Shown here in pieces: positions 11,640-23,799 of a DNA stretch of 64,000 bases. Made by a program: the position numbers and the translations under genes. The notes under the pieces are model-generated. The model searched no databases and had not been told where the DNA came from. It worked only from the letters and a program-made list of their open reading frames with translations. Each line of letters begins with the position of its first letter. The first letter of the stretch is position 1. The stretch comes from Ectobius pallidus (taxonomy: Eukaryota; Arthropoda; Insecta; Blattodea; Ectobiidae), in the NCBI GenBank assembly GCA_964059195.1, contig CAXKWD010000004.1:115709938-115773937 (forward strand), given 5' to 3'.

Positions 11640-12735
11640 AAATGTCAATATTTATCTCGATTTCCCTTTACTATTCAATTTCTATGACGCGTATTTGATA
11701 TTGACAAATAACGTTTAGCAATATATCGGATATCGACCATTCACGGTCGTTTGTGTGGATGCAATTTTATCTTAAATAACTTTACTCTGGAAATGTAAGG
11801 TATTAATATGCAACGTGTGCTGCCAGTGAACAGAATAAAAGCACAAGAATTAAATTATACAAGATAACTTGTTTTGAAATTGAAATAATGTAAATGTGAA
11901 TAAATTAGGAACACAACTCCGATTCGGTGCAAACCAGTTTATGTGCCTTTATGGTGTTCCGATGTTTCATTATCTGAATAAGGTAAACTATTTCTCAAAC
12001 ACATTATTTAGTTAGAATCTGGTACTCGTATCATCATCCGTTTAGTATGCCGTGATCTCACAGAATATTGATTTTATTAATAAAGTAATTATTATTTATA
12101 TAATCCGTTGTATATATATATATATATATGAGGCTTGTGGCATAAGTCATGAAATTATTTTTGTCTTTTGAAATTGTGGGACCATTTAACAATTTATTTT
12201 GAAATATACAAATGAAGGGCATGGCATAGAATGTATGTTCAATGCGCATTGTGGATGTAGGATAGTGAAGGAAAACGACACCCATAAACGTCCATAAGTG
12301 ACTGCATCGTGCCACTCTAATGTATTGCAGTAGTTGGAAGCATGAAAGGACACTTACCCACTCAATGGATCCTTAAAGTTCGGTACTGATGGACATTATT
12401 CCCCAAAGCTTCCATCAGTTTCTTGTGCTATTCTCTGGCCTTTCTTTCTAGGATAGTGACTAACTTGACGTAAGAATACTGTTCACATCTTGTCATTTCC
12501 ATTCTTAATGGCGGCCGACTCATATCTAAATTACCATCGTCTCTATTCGTATAACCGTACATCACAATGCTACCCCATGATGTGTCCATGTACTAGATAT
12601 GCCATACTCTCCCATGAGGTACAACATTTCATTGTACCATCGCCTTACTTTCAAGGGGGGAAATAGTTGCCTAGACTTATGCTCCATCCCTCGTATGTAT
12701 GTATAATATATTGTATCTTTTCTTTTCAGAGTGTA
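11640..12735. other. AT-rich intergenic DNA with a (TA)n tract
   Basis: A short (TA)n run occupies about 12110-12129. No gene recognised. Confidence 0.5.
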
Positions 12736-13008
12736 CAGGTAGGGGAAAAAACCGGACATACTCTTGTAGCTGATGGGGGAAGGTTTTCCCCAAATATGAG
12801 GATATTTACAGATAATTGTGACGCTATAGCTCAAGTTAGACCCTCTTACATTACCTCTAATGGTTTTCGAAATGGGCTAAGTCAACAATCGACACTAGAA
12901 CAAATTTCAATACATTCCCTGCTATCCTGTAAATGCCGCTAGGCATGCGCATTGGCCCATATCGGCAACTTAGATATTTTAGTCGGTCCGCTTTTTTCCC
13001 CCTACCTG
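12736..13008. mobile_element. Possible 273-bp MITE with CAGGTAGGGG termini
   Basis: The left end CAGGTAGGGGAAAAAACCGG and the right end, reversed, CAGGTAGGGGGAAAAAAGCG form an imperfect terminal inverted repeat. The left flank is TA and the right flank CA, which could be a decayed TA target site of the Tc1/mariner type. No coding capacity. A 91-codon frame overlapping the left end has no recognisable motif. Confidence 0.45.
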
Positions 13009-13621
13009 CACATAATAAATTGATAATGTGTTTTTAGGTAGTGTTATCTTATTGGAAATCTGGTGAACTGCGATTCCATTTTAATTTAGTCTAATCTTTC
13101 CAATATTATCGGCAAACAAAGTGCATAACACCGAAAATCGATGCAACAACCAACTGCTTCATGTGATTACTTCCCGTGGTTTTTTGCAGTAGCCAAAATG
13201 GCTAACCCAGGGCTTACGAGATATAAATAGAGGAACTTATGAAATGTAATAAAGGGAGTAGAAGGAGAGGGGTGTACAAATTTTTCACAAAGGCTTACCC
13301 TAAAAGTAACTACATTATACCAGAAATTTATGACTTTGTAAATAACCTGTTTTCTCATGTACACCCGGTTCGTAGATAAGTCTTATCGGAAAAATACTCT
13401 TGAGATTACAATTGCATTCTTTCAAGTTTCAATGTTGTAGGTTAATGCAGCGGTATTCAGTACTGGTATATAAGAATATCCAGTTATTCACGGCGAAACA
13501 GATTTGCGCCGTTCAAACTGACGCAAAACCATTTTCTCGATTTCGACTTTAAATTCTTTATGTCTTATATCCAATGAATGCTTTGGAGCATATTTTTCGT
13601 CCACTCTGGATTATTGTCTGT

Positions 13622-14085
13622 CTCAAGTAAGTTTGATCCTGTTCAAAACAAAGGGGAGGAGAACTCACAGAGAGTTCGCGGAAAATTCGCATCATGTGAC
13701 AAAACGTGATTGGTTAATGTCATTAGCATGCGCCATTACCAGGGTGTGGCTTGCTGGTGGAGAAGTAGTATTCGTAAGTTAATGCAACAATAATATCAAC
13801 ATTCACACGTGAAATAAGAAACCCTCTCTGGCATCATCATTATAGTATATCAATTAGCAAACAAAACAAAGGATTCATTGTTCATGACGACCCTGCGAGA
13901 CACCCACGCATATATTACTCCTCTCTCCGTACTTGTATTTCCCTCTCATGTTTATTTGTTTAAGATAGAGAGGAAGTGAGTTGTACTGAGAATAAACAAA
14001 CAACCATTATCACGGTGAAGACATACGTTCTCACGTGCGGACAGCCACGCCTCTTTGTTTTGAACAGGATCAAACTTACTTGAGA
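13622..14085. mobile_element. MITE-like element with perfect 32-33 bp terminal inverted repeats
   Basis: The arms 13621-13653 and 14053-14085 are perfect inverted repeats containing AAGTTTGATCCTGTTCAAAA and its complement. The interior, about 400 bp, has no long ORF. I could not identify a target-site duplication, so the superfamily is open. The perfect ends suggest a fairly recent insertion, or constraint on base pairing. Confidence 0.7.
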
Positions 14086-14890
14086 TATATTATAGTATGT
14101 TATACTGTAAACTAAGTTTTGTATAATATTTTGTTGTAATTGTACAGCAGATAAATATATTATCTTAGCTTTATTCACTGCAGATGGTATTCTGAAAGGG
14201 TTGAGTTTTTAAATAATGGCAATAATAATTCTGCATCTGTAGAATCTCAGAAGTGGAAGCTTATGTCATTTTCCTTGATATGGTTGGATATCAGCAGGTT
14301 TCAGGACAAAGTGCATTTTCTTTACTGTCACATGTTTCAACAATGGTATTAATTGAAAGAGCAGCCTCCACTTACCGGTAAAAAATGGTAGTTTAAATTC
14401 TCAACAGGGGTAAAGGATAAAAATTCTAAATTCTAAAGAGGGTAGTTGATCCACAAGGCTTCTAAGAAATCGGCATTGTCATAAATAGAGATGATAATAG
14501 TGGTGAAATTGTCTCAGCTGAGGCTCATGTCCCAACTAGACATTCATCATTATTTAGTCAATTTTACTTGCCCTGTAGTAGGCCAATTCAGATTCATTAG
14601 AAGTCTCTGAAAGTCAACTATCCTCTTGGTTAATTTGAATTTTTATCCAGAATGTTAAAATATTAATAAATATAGGCCTACTTAGCGAATTGGTTAGTTA
14701 TTGATTTTATGCTTATGTATTACTATCCTATTTATTTATTATTATTTACTGTAAAACTACCTCCAGGCTTCGACCTAATTTTAGTAAATAAAGACATCAT
14801 GATGTTTACATAGGCGTTGAAGTACATTATTATAAATTATAAATTTTTAATATTGCTTTCTTTTTCTTTCTTTCTTTATTATAGTTTTAC
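14086..14890. other. AT-rich intergenic DNA, nothing recognised
   Basis: One TAGGCCTA site at 14673-14680. No gene or repeat identified. Confidence 0.5.
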
Positions 14891-14892
14891 CT

Positions 14893-15282
14893 CTCCCTTT
14901 TAGGATTTAAGCGACCCAAGCCGCCCGGGCCTTACAGGGCAGAGACCTGTCGGGAGAGGGATTATCTTTGGATCACATACATACATTTTTACCAGACAAG
15001 GACATGGAGGGCCTCCCCGGATGAGTGGTCAGCCCAATGCCGGGGCCAGTTCCGAGACAACACGAACACATAGTGCGAGACACACCATACACACACACAC
15101 ACACACACTCCAAACAAGGCGCGGATGGGATGAAGATGATAATGACGGCCAGGTGATATCTGGGGACCACAAGGGCCTAAAGTTACCCGGCATTTGTCTC
15201 ACAGGTGAGGAAATACCCCAGGAATCGAACCCGGGCCCGCTGCTAGAGAGGAGCGAACGCGTCCCCTACGCCGTAGCTGTGG
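14893..15282 (-). mobile_element. tRNA-derived SINE, minus strand, with (AC)n insertion
   Basis: On the minus strand the head starts at about 15282 and has an A-box-like ACAGCTACGGCGTAGGG segment and a B-box GGGTTCGATTCCTGG (about 15220-15235). The body runs about 330 bp and contains an AC/GT run at 15089-15109. The opposite-strand frames are spurious. Confidence 0.7.
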
Positions 15283-15289
15283 ACATTTT

Positions 15290-18200
15290 TAATATTACAA
15301 CATTTCAAATTACAGAAATCCATAATGGATAAAAAAAGATCATTACAATTTTTATACATAATAATACATACAATATTATATCATATTTGATACGCCACAC
15401 AAAGTAGCTTTTAGCAATAAGATCTAGGCCTAAGCCAGTTTTGATGAAGCGGTAATGATAATGTAGGCCTAGATATAGATGTAGTGTAGATATTTCAAAT
15501 AGAACTGATGTTTAGCTCAAGTGCAGAATCGTACCTTTAGTCCAAGACTGTCAAGATAGTCCGACTGCTACTATTCAAAAGTTTTAAGAAATACTTTTTG
15601 CTTCAGTTCTATTGTACTTCAAGTAAGTAATCTCTGCTTGGTAAATTATACACTGAACTTTGGTGATAACTTAACTACTTTTTAAAAAATACTCTATGAT
15701 GCTTCAATATTAAAAGTAGTTATAGACCTTTGTACACTGCATACTTTATTAAATATTGTTAAATTAAAACAGAAATATGTTAGCATCTAGCCTAAAATAA
15801 ATTTAAATAAAAATAGGACTTCCATAATTTGTTAGTTTAGCAGTATATGACAACACTTATTTTTTTATCGTTCTTGAAACTAAAGTCTCCCAACTTTCCG
15901 GTCTTCTTTGGTTCAGATGAATTATTTGTCCCTATTAATAGTAAATCGGTTTCTTGTAGCGTCTTTGGATTTCTTCATACCCAGCAAGTTCCCATCTGAC
16001 TGTGATTTACTGAATTATTCTTTACAATCTTTTAACTTTCCAAGATATACAAACGGTAATAGAAGTAAGCAAAATGCCTCTAGATTATAACAATCAACAT
16101 TTAGAATACATATATTACATTTTAAAATTATCTTGGACTACATGATTCTGCCTACCAGTATTGGCACTTTTACTTAAGATTTTAGTGTTTTCAAATAGGT
16201 TCAGGTAATCTTTGGACTCTTATAGGAATATATGTTCACATATTTACCGAAATCTCACACTTTTTTCGGATGTGATGTTCATAAACACGATAATATCATA
16301 GTAAAGGTGAAGAGAATATTTCGATTAGACATTTCTGAAGATCAATGGACATGTAATTACATCACCTTTTGTCTCGCCTTCCAATGTGATGGCAGTAAAT
16401 TATAGAGTCTGACCTCTAGAACTCCCTAAGGGGAGTGTACAGAATCCCATTCTTGTTGCTACTTAATTACAACTGTTCAGATGGGAATACGTCTCGATGA
16501 GTTTAGGAAATAGGAAAATGAAAAGAAGATGGAAGACTAATTCTGTTTAAAGATAAAATTAATGGTATGTTTCTTAAACAACTTACAAAATATAGTCATC
16601 TATTTGCCTAGTAATTAGAAATCAATTTTAATGCTGAAAGTATGTGAAGTGATGAATTTCACAATATAAAAATGAATTCCATGACTGAATAAATACAAAA
16701 GGAATAACTTATATTAGTTAAATATAATAATATTGTAATTTAGTACATATGAAGTAATAATATATTTCTGCAATTTCAATGTAAGATTTTGGAGATGAAT
16801 ATGCAGTTGAAGTATCGTGACGGCACATTTTATAACTATACACGTCTAATAGAAAAATGTACTTTCCTCTTACAAATGTACCGTAACTTAGGGTTTGTTT
16901 AATATTTAATATAGTAACCTATGTATAAAGATAGATTCAAATTTACTTACAATTCAATTACGTTCAAATATATTAACTCATGTCGAGCTGAATGTTCATA
17001 TAAGCATGCTTCAATTAAAATCATCATTGAGTTATGTGTTTAAACACAATGAGAAAAATTTCAGTAGAAAGTTGGTTTCTGTAGGTGATAACTGTAACAC
17101 CGGAATAAAAATCCCCAGATTTTAACATAAAACATTACTTTATTTATCTTAAATTTCTGCTTTTATGGATTTTTTTGGTGGTGACCAAAAGTAGCAGCGA
17201 AAAGGTTAATGAATGAATTTCACATTCGTAGAGGGTTAGAAATATTAAAATATTTTCAACTCACCTTATCTTCCAGGCATTCAAAGCTTCACACTTTTTC
17301 CCCTTTTCATTCTTAGTTTCTCAAAGGAAGACACACTAACTTGAGCTAAGACTCATGAGTCTGACCCGCTGTAGAGCTGATTGGTCTGACTACCTACTCA
17401 TGAGTTAGACTCATCAAAAGTTTTCAAAGGGTTAAGATAATATCGACATCTTTTTATGCAATAATTTTGAGGGTAATAGAAAGGAAATGTAGATTAGGTT
17501 TTAGAATTACGAATAACACAATCCCATGCAGATATGAACACAGCGTTGCCATGCTGGAACGCCATGTTTTCAATAAATAAACCAACTGGAGGCTGACGTG
17601 CTCTTGTGGAGGGCAGTGAGCTGTAGCAACGTCAAACACACAACCCGTGCTATCTACACAATAGAGGAGCGCCATCTCAATTGTTTATATCAGTCTGTAG
17701 ACAACCGTGCCATGCTTTTCACAACAATGTCCGACCAGACTCAAATCACAATTACAGCGAGCCACTGGATACTAATTACGCTACGGAATTCATGTGTATG
17801 AAACATTTTAATATGGGTTTTCATTATCAACTCCACAATGTGCAGAATTCAAGTATTTCCTCTGCACAAAATATTCACTAATATTTTATAAACAATCCAC
17901 GAATGTTGGTGATAAATATACAGTGTTATGCTAATCTAAAGTAGTGTCTCCACTGATTAACATTTAACAAGTAATGTCATAGTTCACATAATGTTTAGTA
18001 TTTATTAATCACATGTTGAAATATACGTGTAAAATGGTTTGCCATTTAACAGCTTCACCCGAAATTCAAGGATATGGCTAACCGTGGAATCTATAATCGC
18101 ATGCCAGGATGGGTAGATACATAACGTCAGGCTAAACTGGCTACATCATAATGACCAACACGACAGGAAAAAAGTCAATGTAAATTTTCACTGGTATCTT

Positions 18201-18440
18201 TTTTAAACATTTATGAGGAATAGCCTACTAAGGGCTGAAATTTCATATGTTCTTTTTTTCCTCCATGCGTTTATGCCGGAGCGATGAAGGGTAGATTTTT
18301 ACTTTGCTGGAGCGCCGTTCCGACCCAACTTCGGCACTGGGAATTCTAAAATTTTTCTTAACAAAATTTTCTAGTGTTAAGTCACTATATTAATAGTAAT
18401 AAGCATAAGAACATTGTTATTCAATGTGGAACTTGGCAAT
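15290..18440. other. AT-rich intergenic DNA
   Basis: It holds two close TAGGCCTA sites (15425-15432, 15464-15471), a member of the old dispersed repeat family (17045-17215) and the 12-bp palindrome GACTCATGAGTC (17350-17361). No gene recognised. Confidence 0.5.
17045..17215 (+). repeat. Old dispersed repeat family, copy 3
   Basis: It contains ATCTTAAATTTCTGCTTTTA followed by a GGTGACCAAAAGTAGCAGCG segment that matches the right part of copies 1 and 2. It is strongly diverged. Confidence 0.4.
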
Positions 18441-18449
18441 AGTGAAATG

Positions 18450-19165
18450 TAGGATAAGGCAATTGATGATTTTGCATCTTTCTTATATGAAGGTTAAAAG
18501 ATAGCTCGAATATATATAAATGTGTATCATGAAATAATTGATAAAATAAGGCCAATTTGTTTTTGCATTTTTTGCTTTATTTTGCATTTTTCGACACTTT
18601 CAAGATATAGGTCAGTTTTTTTTAAATTTTAGGTCATTTTAAGCATTTTTAGGCCATGTTTTAATGGAGGTAGACAGCAGATTTTCTATGTACAAATCGT
18701 TAGTTTCAGATAACAGTCAATCATTTTTATTTGAGAATCTTCGCCAAGTGTTCATAGTTCATTTTAATTCAGGGTTAGGTATTGTAAACACCTCAGCAGT
18801 TAACAATAAATAATTTTTTCTTTCTTTTTAAATGCCACATATTTGCTAGGGGGAATTTGATGGGCATACCAGTTCAGAAAGAATTTCTTGTTCACTAAGG
18901 GTGTCCAAGTAGTATAAATTTACTACGAAAATAATCTTTAGTAACAAAATAAGTGTTTTTATAAAGCAAATTCATATATAGCGCACTGCCATCCATTTAA
19001 TTGTTTTAAGCAATTCTTACTTAAAAAACTAATTATAATTAATAATGGCAAATTTTTTGGTCTTTTTTTTTAAATTTCGGTTCATTATTTCACTATTTTT
19101 AGATCATAAATTCATTTTTATTTTGCATTTTTTCACAATTTATGGTTATTAAATGCCTTGCCCTA
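18450..19165. mobile_element. Candidate non-autonomous hAT-like element (716 bp)
   Basis: The left end TAGGATAAGGCAATTGATGA pairs imperfectly (about 15 of 20) with the reversed right end TAGGGCAAGGCATTTAATAA. Next to both ends is TTTTGCATTTTTT-like sequence in inverted orientation. The flanks GTGAAATG (18442-18449) and GTGATATG (19166-19173) would be an 8-bp target duplication with one mismatch. Eight-base duplications are typical of hAT elements. There is no transposase frame. The element is old. Confidence 0.45.
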
Positions 19166-19430
19166 GTGATATGTTATGATGCGGTGCGGAATATCTTCTG
19201 CTAACCTTCTCCTGCTAACAACGCCTTTGTAAAGATCGTAGGAAACACGTGTTCAAGGGGCCAGCAGGAACCGGAGGTCAAATGTAACTGCTTGGAATGA
19301 CAGTTTTAAGTGAGGCTTGGGACGTGGCAGTTCTTTATAGTTCATTTGCCACATAGCTGGTAGAGAATGCTCACCTGGCAGTGGTTGATAGATACGGCGC
19401 TAAGAGCGTCTTCGTCCGACAAATATTAGG

Positions 19431-19785
19431 AGGGCCGTCCTCAATGTAAGTTTCCCTAAGGCCGATTACACAAACAAAACAAAATTTCATGGAATTATTT
19501 ATTGCAATAGATATAGCAAATGATCACCTATTTTTCAACATATTCGCCAGAGGAACTAAGACTTTTGTCATACCCTGGGACCAACTTTTGAACACTTGTG
19601 CCTGGGGTTTGAACCACTGTGTTATCCGCTTCTCTGTCATTCTCTACCATTCATTGAGGTGTAGGAAAAGATGAAAATCACTGGGAGCGAGGTCCGGGCT
19701 ATAGGGTGGATGTGGAAACATCTCCTAGCCGGACGTTTGCAAGAGACTTGCAGAGAGGTGTTTAAACCTCCACCCTAAAGCTTGG
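19431..19785 (-). pseudogene. Mariner transposase 3' fragment, minus strand
   Basis: Read on the minus strand it encodes the mariner catalytic signature HPPYSPDLAPSDFHLF (about 19660-19710) followed by stops. It then runs into a 3' untranslated region and a terminal GGAAACTTAC...GGACGGCCCTC-like inverted-repeat end at 19431. Mariner transposase is a D,D34D enzyme; only its last aspartate region remains. A closely related copy lies at 61.1 kb and an opposed copy starts 15 bp away at 19801. The element is dead. Confidence 0.85.
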
Positions 19786-19800
19786 TCCGCGCACACATAT

Positions 19801-20090
19801 ATTTTTATCTTTTCCTACCCCTCGAGAAATGACAGCGAATGGCAGAGAATTGTAGAGATTGACAGAGAAACGGAGGAAGTTGTCACACAATGGTTCAAAT
19901 CCCAGAAAAGACTTATATGGCATATGTATTCAAAAGTTGGTCCCACGTTATGACAAATGTCTCAGTTCCGGTGGCGAATATGTTAAAAAATAGCTGAACA
20001 CTTTCTATATCTGTTGCAGTAAATATTTCCATGAAATTGTGTTTTGTTTTCGTTAATGGCCTGTGGGAAAGTTACTTTATGGTCGCGCAC
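19801..20090 (+). pseudogene. Mariner 3' end fragment, plus strand, facing the previous copy
   Basis: It begins at ATTTTTATCTTTTCCTAC, the DNA of the HLFL part of the mariner motif, and runs through the same 3' UTR to a degraded end GGGAAAGTTACTTTATGG at about 20066-20083. It matches the reverse complement of 19431-19680 at roughly three quarters of positions by eye, with an extra 20-30 bp insertion. Together the two make a large inverted repeat with a loop of about 120 bp. Confidence 0.8.
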
Positions 20091-20555
20091 GTATTTTTGT
20101 TATTGATAACGATCGTCCCTCTTATACCAGAACCAAGAATGTAGGCCTACCAAAATTGAGATTTTTAGCTAAATGCATAAATGAAGTCTGTTTAAATTAT
20201 TTTAGTTTTGCACGAACCGTGAATGTTGTATCATTATTCCTTGATAGATTATGGCAGGTTGCTTTCCATGGAGCGATTTCTTAACTTGGCATGCTAAAAT
20301 AATGAATTTTGTACCATTCATGAAATTATTTGTTATTTTTTTTATTGTTCATTATTATTAATTTTGTTGTAATTTGCCATAATCCCGAATCCAACAAAAA
20401 TGTGACAAAAATATTTTAGAGCTGAAGATTCGTCATTTAAGCAAAATCACATTTTACTTTTTAATGCCTGGTACTAAAATAACACATGACTGACAAACCT
20501 TTTCCTATAACCCCTACGATCGATCATATGCTCTCGAATTGGAGATTTCAATACC

Positions 20556-20840
20556 TAGATTAATTTTGTTATGCTTATTTTCCGAGAGAGGACAGAGAGG
20601 TAAGCCTATCGCCTCACTAAACCCCCTCGACAAACTAAGGTATTTACTTGGACGTGAAAGGGCTGTAGAATTTTGTCCAGATTCTCTAATTTAGGCTTGG
20701 AGTTTTTTACGTGCCGTTAATCTACGACACGGGACCCCCAGTTTAAAATCCCTCCCGGAGGTCTCCGAGCCTAGGGTTTTTACGTCCTGAAAAAATCTAT
20801 CGCTCGCGGCCGGGATTGATCTCGTAACCTTCGGCATTAA
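20556..20840 (-). mobile_element. Degenerate tRNA-derived SINE, minus strand
   Basis: On the minus strand a B-box-like GGTTACGAGATCAATCCC (20813-20830) is followed by GGCCGCGAGCGATAG and a body with a CTCGGAGACCTCCGGGAGGG block. No clear A-box is left. I treat it as an old SINE; the family is unknown. Confidence 0.5.
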
Positions 20841-20849
20841 TAATGTTTG

Positions 20850-22855
20850 AAAATACTAGATTTAAACCGAATTTGAAGCTTTAAATGCATTTTCTCAAAA
20901 CGCACTCAGACACATAGGAAAAAAGACAGACAATCACTTCCTCTTATGATATAAATAGTGTGTATTCAGTTCAGCTATAAATTTCTTTTGAAAACTTTGC
21001 AGCTCATGAAGTTAGCTTTGTCATACAGCAATGTTTCTGGTCACCGACCTGTAATAATCAGCAAAAAATCAGTTTCTAAAATTGATTCCTTAGATATCAC
21101 CAATAGTTGCATTCCTTATATGAGCCTGATGATAACGCTGTCTAAGGTAAGATATGCTGTGTGACAGAGGATGGTACAGCAAGCGGTGGACAGCAGTCAG
21201 CACGGGCTATGTAAAGTGTAAAGTAATTAAAAGCTAGGACCGCAGTGGGAAATGGAACCCAAGACATCAAAATGTTTTATGCAGTACTCACCGCTGTATT
21301 TCATTTACATCCTTCCGTGCGACTACAGCTCGCCTCCCTCTTTAAAATAAATTATACGTACAGGAATGAACGCAATATCCAGCGACTGCAGCCACTACTC
21401 GAGTTCACGTATACCTAGAATACCAATCAAAATGCACAGATAAGATATTGCAATCGCCACAGGACTCTCTTATTGATAGATTTCATAAGCTGCAAAGTAA
21501 CGAATCTATATCATAAAAGAAAGTGTTTTGACAGACTCTCTGCGATGTCCAGCCAAATCTATGCCACGTGGAGATCTGAAATGTTTAACATGGACTGAAG
21601 TGAAGGGTATCCGAATGCATCTCGAGCAGGATTTTTAATTTTCGATTATTTTTAATTCTCGATGATTTTTAATTTTCGATTTCGTTCCTTTGTTCTGAGC
21701 CAAAAAGAAAAAATGAGAGCATAAAACGTTATTTTTTGCGCTATCGGAATACCAGTTTTGGCTAATAGCCTTTATTTCAATTGTAATAGTATATTGCGAT
21801 ACAAGTGCCGTAAGCGGTGGATACGGATCGAGGAAAGAGTTTGGAAAAAATTAGGCGCTTGCGCCGAGTCTTTTCAATTTCCGAGATCCGTTATGTGCTT
21901 ACGGCACGAGTATTGCATGCTATTTTTTGCACGATGATTATTTATATCAAGTTATTTATATTAATTGAGATATTGGCTGAAAATATTATGTTACACTATT
22001 AAATATGGATGTTATATTTCAGAAAGTGATTCGCATGTGTTGGTTGTTATGGGAACCGAATATTTGTCCTGTTAAAGTCGCCACCAACTGGGGGGGCCTT
22101 GGTTCCGGTCTTCCATAAAGGCTGGTATTATGATTATTTTACTTACGGCACTTGTGCTTTTTGTAATTTTTACCGCACGGAGATTTCTTTTGTTTTGATA
22201 GCAACCAGATTGCTTGCGGGAATGTCAAGTTACGATCCACGGCAACAATATTCGTAAGTACCACTAATTAGTTACGTCGTGCAAAATAGTATATTGCAAA
22301 TGGCTTGCTGCCATGGCAACCGGGAAAGAAAGAACATCGCCGAAATCGATTTTTTGCAATATAACACATCAGTTGGTCGATTGCTCTTATTTTGTTGGCC
22401 CGCTCTGCTCGATTCATCTGTTTATAATATTACGACTCGCAGAGATCTGATTTTTACGTAGGTGGACAGAAAGGGAGCTGTGAAAGCAAACCTAAACGGG
22501 AAAACATTGAACGATTTGGACAACGTTTCACTTAGCTGGGGTTTTTTGGGCTAGGGAACTCTAAGGTTGAATTTTTTCCGGGTGGAGCACTTCAGTCGTG
22601 AAATGCAGCTCGAAGCGGAATTATTAGCTTTTTAATTATCAACCCGTTTTAATTGTTTATGCATAATTTGTGTGTAAGGGTAAGGTACATGAATCTGTGG
22701 TTCATTTTAATCGTCTCATTTCGATCTATCCTTACGGGAGCTCAAGTTTCGGTTTAGTCGTTTTAATTATTTATTTATTATAATAATATGATTAAAAAAA
22801 ATAGCCTTTGTAATTCATGTGGTTTATGTATAAACTACGTCACTTTTAATAAATA
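20850..22855. other. AT-rich DNA with a cluster of inverted and direct repeats
   Basis: Arms around GTGCCGTAAGC (21805-21829 with 21885-21907) form a hairpin with a loop of about 55 bp. A third, inverted core occurs at 22142-22151. AATAGTATATTGC recurs exactly 500 bp apart (21785-21797, 22285-22297). This may be a decayed foldback element of about 500 bp. No coding region is recognised. Confidence 0.5.
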
Positions 22856-22858
22856 CTA

Positions 22859-23799
22859 GCATGTGCCCGCGGCTTCGCCCGCGATAATTATTTCAAAAAT
22901 TAAAAATTAAGAGCATAATAGTTAAATCATTATATTTATTAACACCTAAATCACGTGGACTACATACCACGATTAGATAGCGTCGCCTGGTAAAAGCGAC
23001 CTCAGATTCGAGTTCCCTGGCCCAGAATACCCCTGTATAGTGAGTTTCGTCCAAATCGAACAATGTTTGACCATATTTAGGCCTATATTGATTATCCCTC
23101 TTCCGTGTAGGTTGAAAATTTCATATGTCTTCGGGCCTTGATATTCTAAACAAATGAATCTTCCAGGATGGACTTACAAAATCAAGCGATCGCCCGCGAT
23201 AATTATTTCAAAAATTAAAAATTAAGAGCATAATAGTTAAATCATTATATTTATTAACACCTAAATCACGTGAATTACATACCACGATTAGATAGCGTCC
23301 CCTGGTAAAAACGATCTCAGATTCGAGTTCCTTGGCCCAGAATACCCCTGTATAGTGAGTTTCGTCCAAATCGAACGATGTTTAACCATATTTAGGTCTA
23401 TGTTGATTATCCCTCTTCCGTGTAGGTTGAAAATTTCATATGTCTACGGGCCTTGACATTCTAAACAAATGAATCGACCAGCGTGGGCTTACAACATTCA
23501 AGCGATCGCGATGCTTTTATTTCCACGGTATGACGAAAATAGCCAAAGCCAACTGCAATTGATTTGACATTGAAATGTATTACTGAAATCTGATGCTTCA
23601 ACAGCGCTAAAATCACGTTTTCTGCCAGTTTTACACTCATAACTCGCGAACAAAAGCTAAAATTAAAAATTCGGCTTCGAGGTGCATTCACGCACCTTTC
23701 AGTCCATCTATCTTTAAAATTTCAGATCTCTGCGTTCAGTAGATTTCGATGGGCATCGCGGACAGAAAGACAAACAAGTCCTTTTATTATTATAAGATA
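22859..23799 (+). repeat. Unclassified interspersed repeat, copy A, with internal 315-bp tandem duplication
   Basis: It begins GCATGTGCCCGCGGCTTC and ends CTTTTATTATTATAAGATA. A 315-bp segment starting at CGCCCGCGATAATT (22876) is repeated from 23191 with scattered differences, so copy A has an extra internal unit relative to copy B. There is no ORF. GTGCCCGCGGCTTCGCCCGCG-like starts are seen in other insect repeats as I recall them, but I cannot name this family. Confidence 0.75.
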
